DNA from: Nisaea denitrificans DSM 18348
GTDB taxonomy: Bacteria; Pseudomonadota; Alphaproteobacteria; Thalassobaculales; Thalassobaculaceae
Length of the DNA: 64,000 bases
Assembly (NCBI RefSeq): GCF_000426505.1
Contig: NZ_AUFM01000011.1
Span: forward strand, 1,364,001-1,428,000
Reading direction: 5' to 3'
Below the pieces are notes generated by a model that had not been told where the DNA came from, did not search any database, and saw only the letters and a program-made list of their open reading frames with translations. A program made the position numbers and the translations under genes. Positions 43,682 through 51,962 of this stretch are shown here, piece after piece (position 1 is the first letter of the stretch; each line of letters begins with the position of its first letter).

Positions 43682-44284
43682 TCACCCCGGCACGCGATAG
43701 CGATAAATCTGAGCGCTCGTGGCTTCCGGCACTGTCTCCACAGTCTCTGCCGTCCAATCCGGAAAAGCGAAGGTGCTCGTAATCACCACAGAACCCGGTC
43801 GTAGATCGCCAATGAGTTTCCGCTCCAGGCCGCGCATCGGCGTGACCATCAGATAGCAGAATACGAGATCTCCATCCGAGAGATCTGTTTTCATGAAATC
43901 CTTCCGGCGGATTTCGAGGTTCGGGCGGCGCTGGACGAGACGACGGACTTGGCAGACGAGCCATGGCACAGGCGAAAGTTCGAGGGCCACGACCCGTGCC
44001 TGCGGATAGCGCGCAGCCAGCGCGAAGGCGATCCCGCCCCAGCCGCATCCGAGCTCGTAGATCGTCGCCGGTGCAAAATTCTCCGGTATCAGCCGGAAGA
44101 TGGCCTGGCGTGCTGACGGATGTGACGGCATCGGCGGTACACCCGTCCGCACGGTATAATAAAGAATTGAAAGCGCGCTCAGCAGCAGGACCGCAAACAG
44201 CACTGCCTCGGCCGCTCCATGATCGAGCAACTCGCCAAGAAGATTGCCGAGGGACGGGGCCTGCGTGCTAATTTCATCTCCCAT
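43682..44284 (-). CDS. Membrane-anchored SAM-dependent methyltransferase-like protein
   Basis: Protein of 200 residues. One transmembrane helix (~26-46, AVLFAVLLLSALSILYYTV) precedes a class I SAM-binding domain with motif I ELGCGWGGIAFALAARYP (~76-93) and post-I acidic ARVVALELSP. It is shorter than most methyltransferases and ends soon after the fifth strand, so the substrate domain is minimal. Known relatives are annotated only as class I methyltransferases. It faces the phosphate transporter gene (eight bases apart) and is divergent from the MFS gene. Confidence 0.8.
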   Translation of the reverse strand: MGDEISTQAPSLGNLLGELLDHGAAEAVLFAVLLLSALSILYYTVRTGVPPMPSHPSARQAIFRLIPENFAPATIYELGCGWGGIAFALAARYPQARVVALELSPVPWLVCQVRRLVQRRPNLEIRRKDFMKTDLSDGDLVFCYLMVTPMRGLERKLIGDLRPGSVVITSTFAFPDWTAETVETVPEATSAQIYRYRVPG

Positions 44285-44343
44285 CGTCTAATGCCCTTGT
44301 GCGCTCGATCGAGGCGACAGCCTCACAGTAACCCGGAGCCCCC

Positions 44344-45570
44344 ATGTCCCTCACCGAACGCCTGACCGGGCTCCCGCTCCGGGAAAACTTTCCGATCGCA
44401 CTGGTTGGCCTCGGCCACGGCGCCATCCATTGGACGGACGCGGTCTTCTACCTGCTGCTCCCCGCCCTGTCGACGACGCTGGGCCTCAGCTACACGGAGA
44501 CCGGGGCGCTGGTCAGCGTGTTTCATTTCAGTGCCTTCGGCGCAAATTTCTTCAGCGGGCCGTTGGTGGACCTTTCCGGTCGCCGGGTCATCTTCCAGGT
44601 CTTGTCGGTCGCTATCGGTGCGTTGGCATTGATGGTCATGGGGCTCGCCACCACCTTCTTCGCCCTCGCAGGGCTTGTCGTGGTGCTCGGCGTCACCAGC
44701 AATCTCTGGCACCCTCCGGCAATCTCCTTCCTGTCAAACCGCTATCCGAAGAACCGGGGTTATGCGCTGTCCATCCACGGGCTCGGCGCCAGTGCCGGCG
44801 ATACACTCGCGCCATTGACCGCCGGCGCCCTGATGGCCGCGTTCGGCTGGCAGCAGGCAGCTGAAATCTCCGCGCTCCCCGCGCTCGCTGTTGCCGGCAT
44901 CCTCTTTATCGGCCTGATGCGCTACGAGACAAGAAAAGCGGAAGATACGGCCGCGCGCGGTGTCGGGTTGTTGGAATATTTCGCCGGTATTCGCTCCGTC
45001 ATCGCGAACCGCGCCATCCTCGGCCTCTGTGTGATGAGCGGGTTCCGTTCGATGACACAGGGCGGGTTGCTGGCCTTCCTGCCACTTTATCTGGCCAACG
45101 TCATGCATTCCGGCCCCGTCATGATCGGCATCGCCATGGCCGCGATGCAGGTCGGCGGCGTCATTGCGACGCCCGCCGCCGGGATCTGGTCGGACCGGGT
45201 CGGGCGGCGCACGGTCGTCCTCGCCGGGCTGACTGCTTCCACCGTCCTGATTGCCAGCCTGACGTTCCTCGGCAACGAAGCAGCCTTCATCGCCGGAATA
45301 TCCCTGCTCGGCTTTGTGCTCTACGCGGTGCGACCGGTTGTGCATAGCTGGATGATGGACCTGACGCCGGATCATCTCAGCGGCTCTGCGACCAGCCTGA
45401 TGTTCGGCACGCAAAGCGGCTTTTCCATCGTCATGCCGATCATCGGCGGCATGCTGGCGGACCAGTTCGGCCTCGCTTCCGTCTTCTATATGCTCGCGGG
45501 CACCATCCTGATGACCAATATCCTGACCCTCGGCCTGCCGAAAGAACGGCCCGCCGCATCAGCCGGGTGA
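44344..45570 (+). CDS. MFS transporter (fosmidomycin-resistance-like branch)
   Basis: Inner-membrane transporter of 408 residues with 12 predicted helices. The N-terminus GLGHGAIHWTDAVFYLLLPALS and the loop GPLVDLSGRRVIFQ resemble the Fsr branch of the major facilitator superfamily. AAGIWSDRVGRRTVVLAGL is the second-half copy of the loop motif. Substrate unknown; efflux is likely. The esterase gene ends eight bases downstream on the opposite strand. Confidence 0.88.
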   Translation: MSLTERLTGLPLRENFPIALVGLGHGAIHWTDAVFYLLLPALSTTLGLSYTETGALVSVFHFSAFGANFFSGPLVDLSGRRVIFQVLSVAIGALALMVMGLATTFFALAGLVVVLGVTSNLWHPPAISFLSNRYPKNRGYALSIHGLGASAGDTLAPLTAGALMAAFGWQQAAEISALPALAVAGILFIGLMRYETRKAEDTAARGVGLLEYFAGIRSVIANRAILGLCVMSGFRSMTQGGLLAFLPLYLANVMHSGPVMIGIAMAAMQVGGVIATPAAGIWSDRVGRRTVVLAGLTASTVLIASLTFLGNEAAFIAGISLLGFVLYAVRPVVHSWMMDLTPDHLSGSATSLMFGTQSGFSIVMPIIGGMLADQFGLASVFYMLAGTILMTNILTLGLPKERPAASAG

Positions 45571-45577
45571 GAGCCCG

Positions 45578-46549
45578 TCAGCGAAGGTCGAGATTACGCC
45601 GGATCGCGGTCGCGGCATCGTCGATCAGCTCATGCGCCTGATCCACCATCCGGGTCAGGTTGATGAAAGCGTGGCAAACCCCCGGATAGAGCTTGTAGTC
45701 GACTGGCACGCCTGCGGCTTTCATCCGGTCATGCATCAGGATGGAATCATCCCGGAGCGGATCGAGACCGGCCGGATAGAGTTGCGTCGGAGGCAATCCG
45801 GCAAGATCCGCCTTGAGAGGACAAGCCAGCGGGTTGGCCGCATCCGCATCGTCGCGCAAATAATGGTTCCAGTACCACCGCATGGAAGCGGTCGAGAGCC
45901 CAAAGGAACCGTCGCCGAACAACGTGTGGGACTCATCTTCCAGATCCCGGTCGAAGCAGCCGTAGAACAGGGTGAGAGAGCGGATCGGACTGCCGCCCTT
46001 GTCGCGCATCGCCAGAGCCGACCCAAGCGCCAGGTTGGCGCCTGCGCTGTCGCCGCCGACGGCGATCTTTGCCGTATCCAGGCCCCAGTCCTGCCCATTG
46101 TCCCGGACATGCTCAATAGCGGCGACACAGTCCTGCAATGGCGCGGGGAACTTGTTCTCCGGCGCGAGGCGGTAATCGACTGCAACCACAGCGCATCCGC
46201 TCTGCAGCGCGAGATAACGCATCGCCCGATGATGTGTCTCAAGCGAACCGACAACCCAGCCACCACCGTGGAAATAGATCAGAGCCGGTGCCGGTCGCGG
46301 TACGTTCGGATATAGCAGGCGCACCCGGATCGGGCCATTCGGGCCTTCGATATGCTCTTCGCGCACATCCGCCATTTCCGGCAAGTCCTGGTTCCACCAG
46401 GATCGCTCCGCTTCCATCCGGACACGGGATTCCGGCGGGGTCGGGTCCAGGGGGAGCGGCGGAAGCCCTTCCTCTTCGACGATCTTAATCATCCGCTCCA
46501 TGGCCTGCGCCATCTGCGGATCAATCGAATAGTCAGCCGCCTCGCTCAT
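45578..46549 (-). CDS. Alpha/beta hydrolase, hormone-sensitive-lipase family
   Basis: Esterase of 323 residues. The HSL oxyanion motif YFHGGGWVVGSLETH (~92-106) and the nucleophile VGGDSAGANLALGSAL (Ser ~167) are both clear, with Asp in PLRDDS and His in CHAFINLTRMV near the end. It should hydrolyse short-chain acyl esters. No signal peptide, so cytoplasmic. Monocistronic as far as can be seen. Confidence 0.92.
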   Translation of the reverse strand: MSEAADYSIDPQMAQAMERMIKIVEEEGLPPLPLDPTPPESRVRMEAERSWWNQDLPEMADVREEHIEGPNGPIRVRLLYPNVPRPAPALIYFHGGGWVVGSLETHHRAMRYLALQSGCAVVAVDYRLAPENKFPAPLQDCVAAIEHVRDNGQDWGLDTAKIAVGGDSAGANLALGSALAMRDKGGSPIRSLTLFYGCFDRDLEDESHTLFGDGSFGLSTASMRWYWNHYLRDDADAANPLACPLKADLAGLPPTQLYPAGLDPLRDDSILMHDRMKAAGVPVDYKLYPGVCHAFINLTRMVDQAHELIDDAATAIRRNLDLR

Positions 46550-46671
46550 AGCATCCCCCGAATGCGCTCGCTGTTTTCAGCAACTTAGCAGCGCTTTGCA
46601 TGCACCGCCAAGATACGGCGCGGAACCGGATCAGTAACGATCCGCGAAGGATGGCAAGGTGCCGTCAGAAG

Positions 46672-46757
46672 CGCTCCGCAAAGCTCCGCTGTGCTCGTTT
46701 AAAACGCTCCGCAAAGCTCCGCTGGGTTTGTTTAAAAACGCTCCGCAAAGCTCCGCT
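46672..46757. repeat. Three-copy 33/34-bp tandem repeat at the 3' end of the sulfatase gene
   Basis: The 19-mer CGCTCCGCAAAGCTCCGCT occurs at 46672-46690, 46705-46723 and 46739-46757, giving periods of 33 and 34 bases. On the minus strand the copies encode RSFAERF-type heptads; with a 33-base period the unit is eleven residues (RSFAERFKRAQ). The 34-base step results from one extra A in the plus-strand run 46734-46738 and moves the sulfatase frame onto an early stop. Confidence 0.9.
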
Positions 46758-48282
46758 CAACCGGCCCCTCCGCCGTCACCTCGATCCCGTTGAGAGTGCG
46801 TTCGCTCATCGCCTGACGCCAGGACAGCATGCCCCGAGCGGCCGCCAGTTCCTCGGTCGCATAGTCCGGGTGACCGGAGAGGTTCACCAGTTCATGCGGA
46901 TCGTTTTCCAGATCGAAAAACAGCGGCGCTAAACCGGCGAAATGGACGTATTTGAACCTGCCCTCCCGGCGTACCGCGAGCTGGCACTGATCGAGCCGCA
47001 AACCGAGTTCTTTCTCCGGCACCCCGCCGACGACATCCCGGAAATCGAATTCCCAATGAGCGGCATCGCGCCATGTGGACGGCTCCTTGCCCTCCAGAAA
47101 CGGCAGCAGCGACCGACCGTCATACTGCAACGGTGTCGGGATACCGGACCATTCCGCCAGGGTTGGCGCGATATCGATGGATTCCGTGAACCGGTCGACC
47201 CTGACGCCGCGCGGGCTATCCGCTCCCGGCATCCGGACAATGAGCGGAATGTGATAGCTCTGCTCGAAATAGCCGAGTTTGCCGAACAGATGATGATCGC
47301 CCAGCATTTCCGCGTGATCGCTGGTCAGCACGATCAGTGTGTCCTCATAGACACCTGCTTTTTTTAGCCCGTCGACCAGACGTCCGAGCTGTGCATCGAC
47401 TTCGGCCACCATGGCAAAATAGATTGCCCGCACCGCGCGGATCTCGTCGTCGCTCCAGTCCGTCACCAGCCGGTCCCCACCTCCGGGCACGAAAGACCTG
47501 GACGGCACCCGGTCCAGCACGAAACGCAGGAAGGGATGCTGTGCCGCTTCCGCTTCGACGGACGCCGCCCGGCTTGGCTGCGGCACCAGCGCATCATCGA
47601 CCATTGAATTGTAGGGCTCCGGTACCGAAAACGGCGGGTGCGGCCGGATGAAGGAGAGATGAGCGAACCAGGGCTTGTCCGCGTCCTGCTGCCCGAGATA
47701 ATCGAGGAAACGCTCGGTGATGTAGCCGGTTTCCGTATGCTCCGACGTGAATTTCGGCGTCAGATCCTCCCGGCTGAAGGGACCGTCCTGCGGCACCGAA
47801 CCGTAGACACCCTTGAGACCGCCGGACGCATCCTCACCCTTGCCATCCAGCCAGTGCAGCCAGTCGAGCGCATGTTCGTCGTAACGGGTGTGTCGCTCGA
47901 ACCCCGGCAGTACTTCTTCATAAGTGGTAAGGCGCGGGTCCTTCGGGTGCCGGGTCCGCGGGTCGAGAGTCTGGTCCGTATAGCCGAGCAGCACCGGGCC
48001 GTACCCGGCCCGGCGGCCTTCCTGCGCGATGTTGGTGAACCGCGCATCCAGCGGGCTGCCATTGCGGCAGACCCGGTGGTTCATCTGGTAGAGCCCGGTG
48101 TAGAGCGACGCGCGGGCCGGCGAGCAGGGCGCCGCCTGGCAATAATGTCTTTCGAACAGCACGCCGTCGGCAGCCAGCGCATCGATATGCGGCGTCCGCA
48201 CCGCAGGATGACCGAGGATGGAGAGGCAGTCGCCGCGCCACTGATCGGCGGTGATAAGCAGGATGTTTCCGGGTAACGCCAT
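46732..48282 (-). CDS. Sulfatase-superfamily hydrolase, phosphonate-monoester-hydrolase-like
   Basis: Alkaline-phosphatase-superfamily enzyme of 516 residues. The formylglycine motif CSPARASLYTG (Cys ~53) needs conversion by a separate enzyme. Metal and substrate residues are in LLITADQWRGD, LTSDHAEMLGDHHLFGK and FTESIDIAPTL. The overall order of motifs (AQHPFLRFVLD, HWEFDFRDV, YVHFAGLAPLFFDLENDP) follows the Rhizobium phosphonate monoester hydrolase from end to end, so it may split phosphate or phosphonate diesters as well as sulfate esters. No signal peptide. The C-terminal VERSFAERF is the first copy of an 11-residue repeat; a one-base slip ends the frame at 46732. Undoing the slip would extend it by 22 residues to a TGA at 46665. 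Confidence 0.9.
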   Translation of the reverse strand: MALPGNILLITADQWRGDCLSILGHPAVRTPHIDALAADGVLFERHYCQAAPCSPARASLYTGLYQMNHRVCRNGSPLDARFTNIAQEGRRAGYGPVLLGYTDQTLDPRTRHPKDPRLTTYEEVLPGFERHTRYDEHALDWLHWLDGKGEDASGGLKGVYGSVPQDGPFSREDLTPKFTSEHTETGYITERFLDYLGQQDADKPWFAHLSFIRPHPPFSVPEPYNSMVDDALVPQPSRAASVEAEAAQHPFLRFVLDRVPSRSFVPGGGDRLVTDWSDDEIRAVRAIYFAMVAEVDAQLGRLVDGLKKAGVYEDTLIVLTSDHAEMLGDHHLFGKLGYFEQSYHIPLIVRMPGADSPRGVRVDRFTESIDIAPTLAEWSGIPTPLQYDGRSLLPFLEGKEPSTWRDAAHWEFDFRDVVGGVPEKELGLRLDQCQLAVRREGRFKYVHFAGLAPLFFDLENDPHELVNLSGHPDYATEELAAARGMLSWRQAMSERTLNGIEVTAEGPVERSFAERF

Positions 48283-48473
48283 GACGCCTCACATTCACAC
48301 TTTTCTGGCACACACTTCCGGCACGCACTTCTGGATACCGAGGCGGCAACGCTGCCAACTTGTCCCGATCAGCTCAACAGATATTTCCGTTACGGCAATG
48401 GCGCCGGGGTCCGGCAGTTTGCTAGTCTCTGCCCCTTAACGGCTTTCGCCATCATCCCCATGGACTGGACCAG

Positions 48474-49580
48474 ATGAGCATCCTCGAATTCATCGATCAC
48501 GCCTTTTCCGAAGATTACCGTCAGGCCCGCGAGCGTTTCCTTTCCGCGGCCGAGCGCGAAGGCGCCACTGTCACGACCTACGAGAACCCCAACAAGGGCC
48601 CCTGTGGCGAAACCCTCGCCTGCGATGCCGCCTGGGTTGGGCCGGAGGATGCGAAAAAGGTTCTGGTGACGATCTCCTCCACCCATGGGGTGGAAGGTTT
48701 CTGCGGCTCGGGCGCACAGATCGACTGGTTCCTGTCCGGCGCACGGCAGGGTCTCGACGCGGATATGGCCGCACTGCATATCCACGCGCTCAACCCGCAC
48801 GGCTTCGCCTGGCTGCGACGGGTCACCGAAGAAGGTTGCGACCTGAACCGGAACTATATCGACTTCACGAAGCCCATTCCGGAAAACCCGGGCCATGACG
48901 AATTGGTCGATGCCCTCGTCCCGCCGTCTCTCGACGACGAGACCATGGCGAAGGCAAAAGAAAAGATCGCCAAATACCGGGCCGAACATGGCGAAAGCGC
49001 CTTCCAGACGGCCCGCAAGGCCGGTCAGTACAAACATGCGCATAGCATGTTCTTCGGCGGCTTCGGCCCCTCATGGGCGCGGCAAACGCTGGAAAAGATC
49101 ATCCGTGACTTCAAGCTTGCGGACCGCTCTCTGGTCAGCGTCATCGATTATCACACGGGCCTTGGCCCTTATGGCTATGGCGAGCCTATCTGCGCGCACT
49201 TGCCCGGCAGTGCGGGCATGAAGCGGGTGGTCGAAATGTACGGAGATTCCGTCGGCGTGCCGGAACTGGGCACTTCGTCCTCGATCCCGCTACACGGCAC
49301 ATCCCGGGAAATGTGGAATGCCGAACTTGGCGACAATTATACATATGTCGCCCTTGAATACGGCACATTCCCCACCGACCGGGGGCTGCTTGTGCTGCGC
49401 GAGGACCATTGGCTGCACAATCAGGGCGAGGTTGACTGGTCGGCACCGGAGACCAAGCGCATCAAGCAGCAGATCCGGGACCACTATTCCCCGGACAAGG
49501 CCGACTGGAAGGAAATGGTGCTGTGGCGGTCCCGCCAGATCATCCGGCAGACCGTGGAAGGCATGGCCAAGTTCGGATAA
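48474..49580 (+). CDS. DUF2817 family protein (M14-like carboxypeptidase fold)
   Basis: Protein of 368 residues of the DUF2817 family, distantly related to zinc carboxypeptidases. Likely metal ligands are in SSTHGVEGFCGSGAQ (~69-83) and a later His in VIDYHTGLGPYGYG, with EEGCDLNRNYIDF resembling the M14 substrate motif. No signal peptide. The ATG at 48474 overlaps the run CAGATGAGC with only a weak ribosome site. The natural substrate is unknown. It ends at a strong bidirectional terminator. Confidence 0.88.
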   Translation: MSILEFIDHAFSEDYRQARERFLSAAEREGATVTTYENPNKGPCGETLACDAAWVGPEDAKKVLVTISSTHGVEGFCGSGAQIDWFLSGARQGLDADMAALHIHALNPHGFAWLRRVTEEGCDLNRNYIDFTKPIPENPGHDELVDALVPPSLDDETMAKAKEKIAKYRAEHGESAFQTARKAGQYKHAHSMFFGGFGPSWARQTLEKIIRDFKLADRSLVSVIDYHTGLGPYGYGEPICAHLPGSAGMKRVVEMYGDSVGVPELGTSSSIPLHGTSREMWNAELGDNYTYVALEYGTFPTDRGLLVLREDHWLHNQGEVDWSAPETKRIKQQIRDHYSPDKADWKEMVLWRSRQIIRQTVEGMAKFG

Positions 49581-49605
49581 CGGAATACTTAAAACCGGAA
49601 CAAAA

Positions 49606-49633
49606 AATAAGGCCGCCCGAAGGCGGCCTTATT
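49606..49633. terminator. Bidirectional terminator with CGAA tetraloop
   Basis: Perfect 12-base stem AATAAGGCCGCC/GGCGGCCTTATT closed by a CGAA loop. On the minus strand it is followed by a six-T run, and on the plus strand the stem ends in TTATT. It serves the convergent DUF2817 and OmpA-type genes. Confidence 0.92.
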
Positions 49634-49652
49634 CCTATTCGGTATCCGCTTC

Positions 49653-50546
49653 TTAGCGGATGATTTCGATCTTCACGCGGCGGTTTTCTGCCTCGCGAAC
49701 ACCGTCCTCGGTCTTCTTCTTGTTGTTCTTTTCGCCGTAGACCTTGATCTGCGTCGACTCAGCGATCTTCTTGCGCGACCGGATATCGAGCGCGCCCAGA
49801 ACGGCCTTCGCCCGGCGATCCGACAGCTTCATGTTGTAGGCTTCCGAACCGGCCCGGTCAGCGTAGCCTGACAGGATGATGGTGCTTGCCTTCATCTCGT
49901 CGATAGCCATGCCGGCTTCAGCGATGATCTGGCTGGCCTTGCCCGTGATCTGGTCCGAATCAAAGTCGAAATTGACCGTGTAAGTCGCGGCCATACGCTG
50001 TGGAGCCTTCGGCGCCGGAGCCGGTGCCGGGGCAGCAGCAGCCGGAGCCGGTGCAAGCGCGGAACGCACGGCTTTCATCGACGCCATGTAATCCGCACGG
50101 CAGCGAGCGATATCGTCAGGCTGGAAGTTTTCTTCCTGCTCCTGCATCCAGCATTCGAATGCGGCCTGAGCCTGCGCGGCATTCACAGAGGCTTTCTCGG
50201 TCGCCGTGGCGGCCAAAGCTTCGACCAGCTCGCGACGTGCCGTTGCCAGCTCGCCCTTGTTGGCGGCCGGAAGGTTACGTGCACTCATCTCTTCCGGAGT
50301 AGTCGGGTTGTTACCCGCTGCGGACATCGCCCGAAGCGCGAACACATCGGAATCCTTGTAATCGCCCTCAAGGAATTCAAGCTCGGAGAGAGCCATGTAT
50401 TCCTTGTACAGCGATGTACTGAAATTGCTTCCCTCTGGTTGAACCATACGTGCCTTGTCGAGCTGCATACCGGCACAGCCGGATAGAAGTACCGCGCCAA
50501 AAATGGCTGCGGACTTTTTCAAAATTGGGTGCTGAAAGCTTTTCAT
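49653..50546 (-). CDS. OmpA-family lipoprotein
   Basis: Outer-membrane lipoprotein of 297 residues. Signal peptide with lipobox LLSGC (~Cys22). A helical middle region (~40-160; SELEFLEGDYKDSDVFALRA) is followed by a Pro/Ala linker and a C-terminal OmpA peptidoglycan-binding domain (~185-297) with NFDFDSDQIT, LSGYADRAGSEAYNMKLSDRRA and REAENRRVKIEI. It probably ties the outer membrane to peptidoglycan. The ATG at 50546 follows GGGAGAAG; earlier ATGs would push back the signal peptide. A strong promoter (50637-50667) suggests high expression. Confidence 0.92.
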   Translation of the reverse strand: MKSFQHPILKKSAAIFGAVLLSGCAGMQLDKARMVQPEGSNFSTSLYKEYMALSELEFLEGDYKDSDVFALRAMSAAGNNPTTPEEMSARNLPAANKGELATARRELVEALAATATEKASVNAAQAQAAFECWMQEQEENFQPDDIARCRADYMASMKAVRSALAPAPAAAAPAPAPAPKAPQRMAATYTVNFDFDSDQITGKASQIIAEAGMAIDEMKASTIILSGYADRAGSEAYNMKLSDRRAKAVLGALDIRSRKKIAESTQIKVYGEKNNKKKTEDGVREAENRRVKIEIIR

Positions 50547-50590
50547 GCTTCTCCCTTTCATACTGGAATCTCGTAAGTGCCGGTGAGTCC

Positions 50591-50612
50591 CCACGGAACT
50601 CTTACTCCGTGG
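50591..50612 (-). other. 5' UTR hairpin of the OmpA-type gene
   Basis: Seven-base perfect stem CCACGGA/TCCGTGG with an eight-base loop, in the leader between promoter and start codon. It could stabilise the transcript or modulate translation. Confidence 0.55.
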
Positions 50613-50636
50613 CGCGTCGCAAGCAATGGTTTTCTT

Positions 50637-50667
50637 ATTATAGCAGCCTATCGGCCGAATTTGTCAG
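50637..50667 (-). promoter_or_regulatory. Sigma-70 promoter of the OmpA-type lipoprotein gene
   Basis: On the minus strand a perfect -10 TATAAT (50637-50642) is preceded by TGACAA (50661-50666) at 18 bp, or by CTGACA at 19 bp. The predicted leader is about 80-85 bases to the ATG at 50546. Confidence 0.75.
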
Positions 50668-50703
50668 AAACCCGTAATATGAATAAGTCGACTGAAACGC
50701 GGG

Positions 50704-51954
50704 TTAGAAACGGCTGGCGCTGAACGGCATCAGGTCAACCGAAGGCTCCCGACCGGAAACCAGATCGGCCAGAATATTACCGGTACGTGCCGCAAGGGTG
50801 AGCCCGATATGGCCGTGTCCGAATCCAAGCAAAACGTTCCGCATTCCAGGTGCAAACCCGATCACAGGTTTACTATCGGGCGTCGACGGCCGATACCCGA
50901 GCCATTCCCGATTGATTTTATCTCCAAGACCGGGGAGCGCTTTTTGGGCCAGCGGCAGCATGCGCCTGATCCGCCTGAAATCCGGTGGGGCATCGATACC
51001 AGCGAACTCGACACCGCTGGTCAGACGGATCCCGTCCTGCATCGGCGCCAGTACGAAACTGTGATCGCCGACCACCACCGGACGGCTCAACTTCGGGCCA
51101 TCCTCCGCGATAATATTGAGGTGATACCCGCGTTCCGTGTCCAGCGGCACACTGAAACCGAGCATTTCGCAGATCCGGCCGGACCAGGCACCGGCGCAGA
51201 CAACGACATCGTCCGCTTCATGCATACCAAGATCCGTCACCACCTTGCGCACCCTGGCGCCGTCGAATTCGAACCGCGTCACCTTCTCGGCCAGAAAGCG
51301 GCCGCCAAGCCCCGTGAAGGCCTTTGCATAGGCTTCGGTCAGCTTGACCGGGCTGGTGACGAAATGGTTGTCGGGCTGGAAGGCGCCATGTGTGAACCGT
51401 GGCGACAGGGAGGGCTCCAGCTGGCGGAGTTCGTCCTGGTTCAGGATCTGCAGATTGGCGCCCAGCCGTTCGATGGTCTGCCGCTCCTCGAGCGTGCCCG
51501 CGAAAGACTTCTCGCCGGTATAGACCTTGAGCCAGCCGAGCGGCTTGACGATGCCCTCGATCCGGTGCGCCTTCATCAGCGACAGATGCGCCTCGGCGGC
51601 AGACGGCACGATACTCGTCAGCTCGCGGGAGATCTGTTCCACCCGGGACGGCCGGCTTGCCGCGAAGAAACGCACGAGCCAGGGAATCATTCGCGGCAGG
51701 TAGGAGCAGCGAATGGAAACAGCGGAGGCCGGGTCCATCAGCATTTTCGGCACTTGCTTCAGATTACCGGGAGAGCCTGTGGGATACATCGCGCCGATGG
51801 CGATCGATCCGGCATTGCCGAACGATGTCGCGGTTCCGGGGGCCTTGGGGTCGAGCACCGTTACCCGGTGCCCTTCCATCTGCAGGCAGAGCGCGGTGGC
51901 GACGCCGACAACCCCGGCGCCGACAACGATCACGGATTTCCCGGAACCGGTCAT
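50704..51954 (-). CDS. FAD-dependent D-amino-acid dehydrogenase (DadA-like)
   Basis: Flavoprotein oxidoreductase of 416 residues. The FAD-binding Rossmann motif VIVVGAGVVGVATALCLQ (~8-25) and the following TVLDPKAPGTATSFGNAG are typical of DadA. GIRLTSGVEFAGID and the C-terminal GYRPSTPDSKPVIGFAPGMRNVLLGFGHGHIGLTLA are also DadA features. It would oxidise a D-amino acid to the 2-oxo acid and pass electrons to the respiratory chain. The ATG at 51954 lies eight bases after the stop of the upstream dehydrogenase gene, so they form an operon. Confidence 0.88.
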   Translation of the reverse strand: MTGSGKSVIVVGAGVVGVATALCLQMEGHRVTVLDPKAPGTATSFGNAGSIAIGAMYPTGSPGNLKQVPKMLMDPASAVSIRCSYLPRMIPWLVRFFAASRPSRVEQISRELTSIVPSAAEAHLSLMKAHRIEGIVKPLGWLKVYTGEKSFAGTLEERQTIERLGANLQILNQDELRQLEPSLSPRFTHGAFQPDNHFVTSPVKLTEAYAKAFTGLGGRFLAEKVTRFEFDGARVRKVVTDLGMHEADDVVVCAGAWSGRICEMLGFSVPLDTERGYHLNIIAEDGPKLSRPVVVGDHSFVLAPMQDGIRLTSGVEFAGIDAPPDFRRIRRMLPLAQKALPGLGDKINREWLGYRPSTPDSKPVIGFAPGMRNVLLGFGHGHIGLTLAARTGNILADLVSGREPSVDLMPFSASRF

Positions 51955-51962
51955 TTCAGGAT

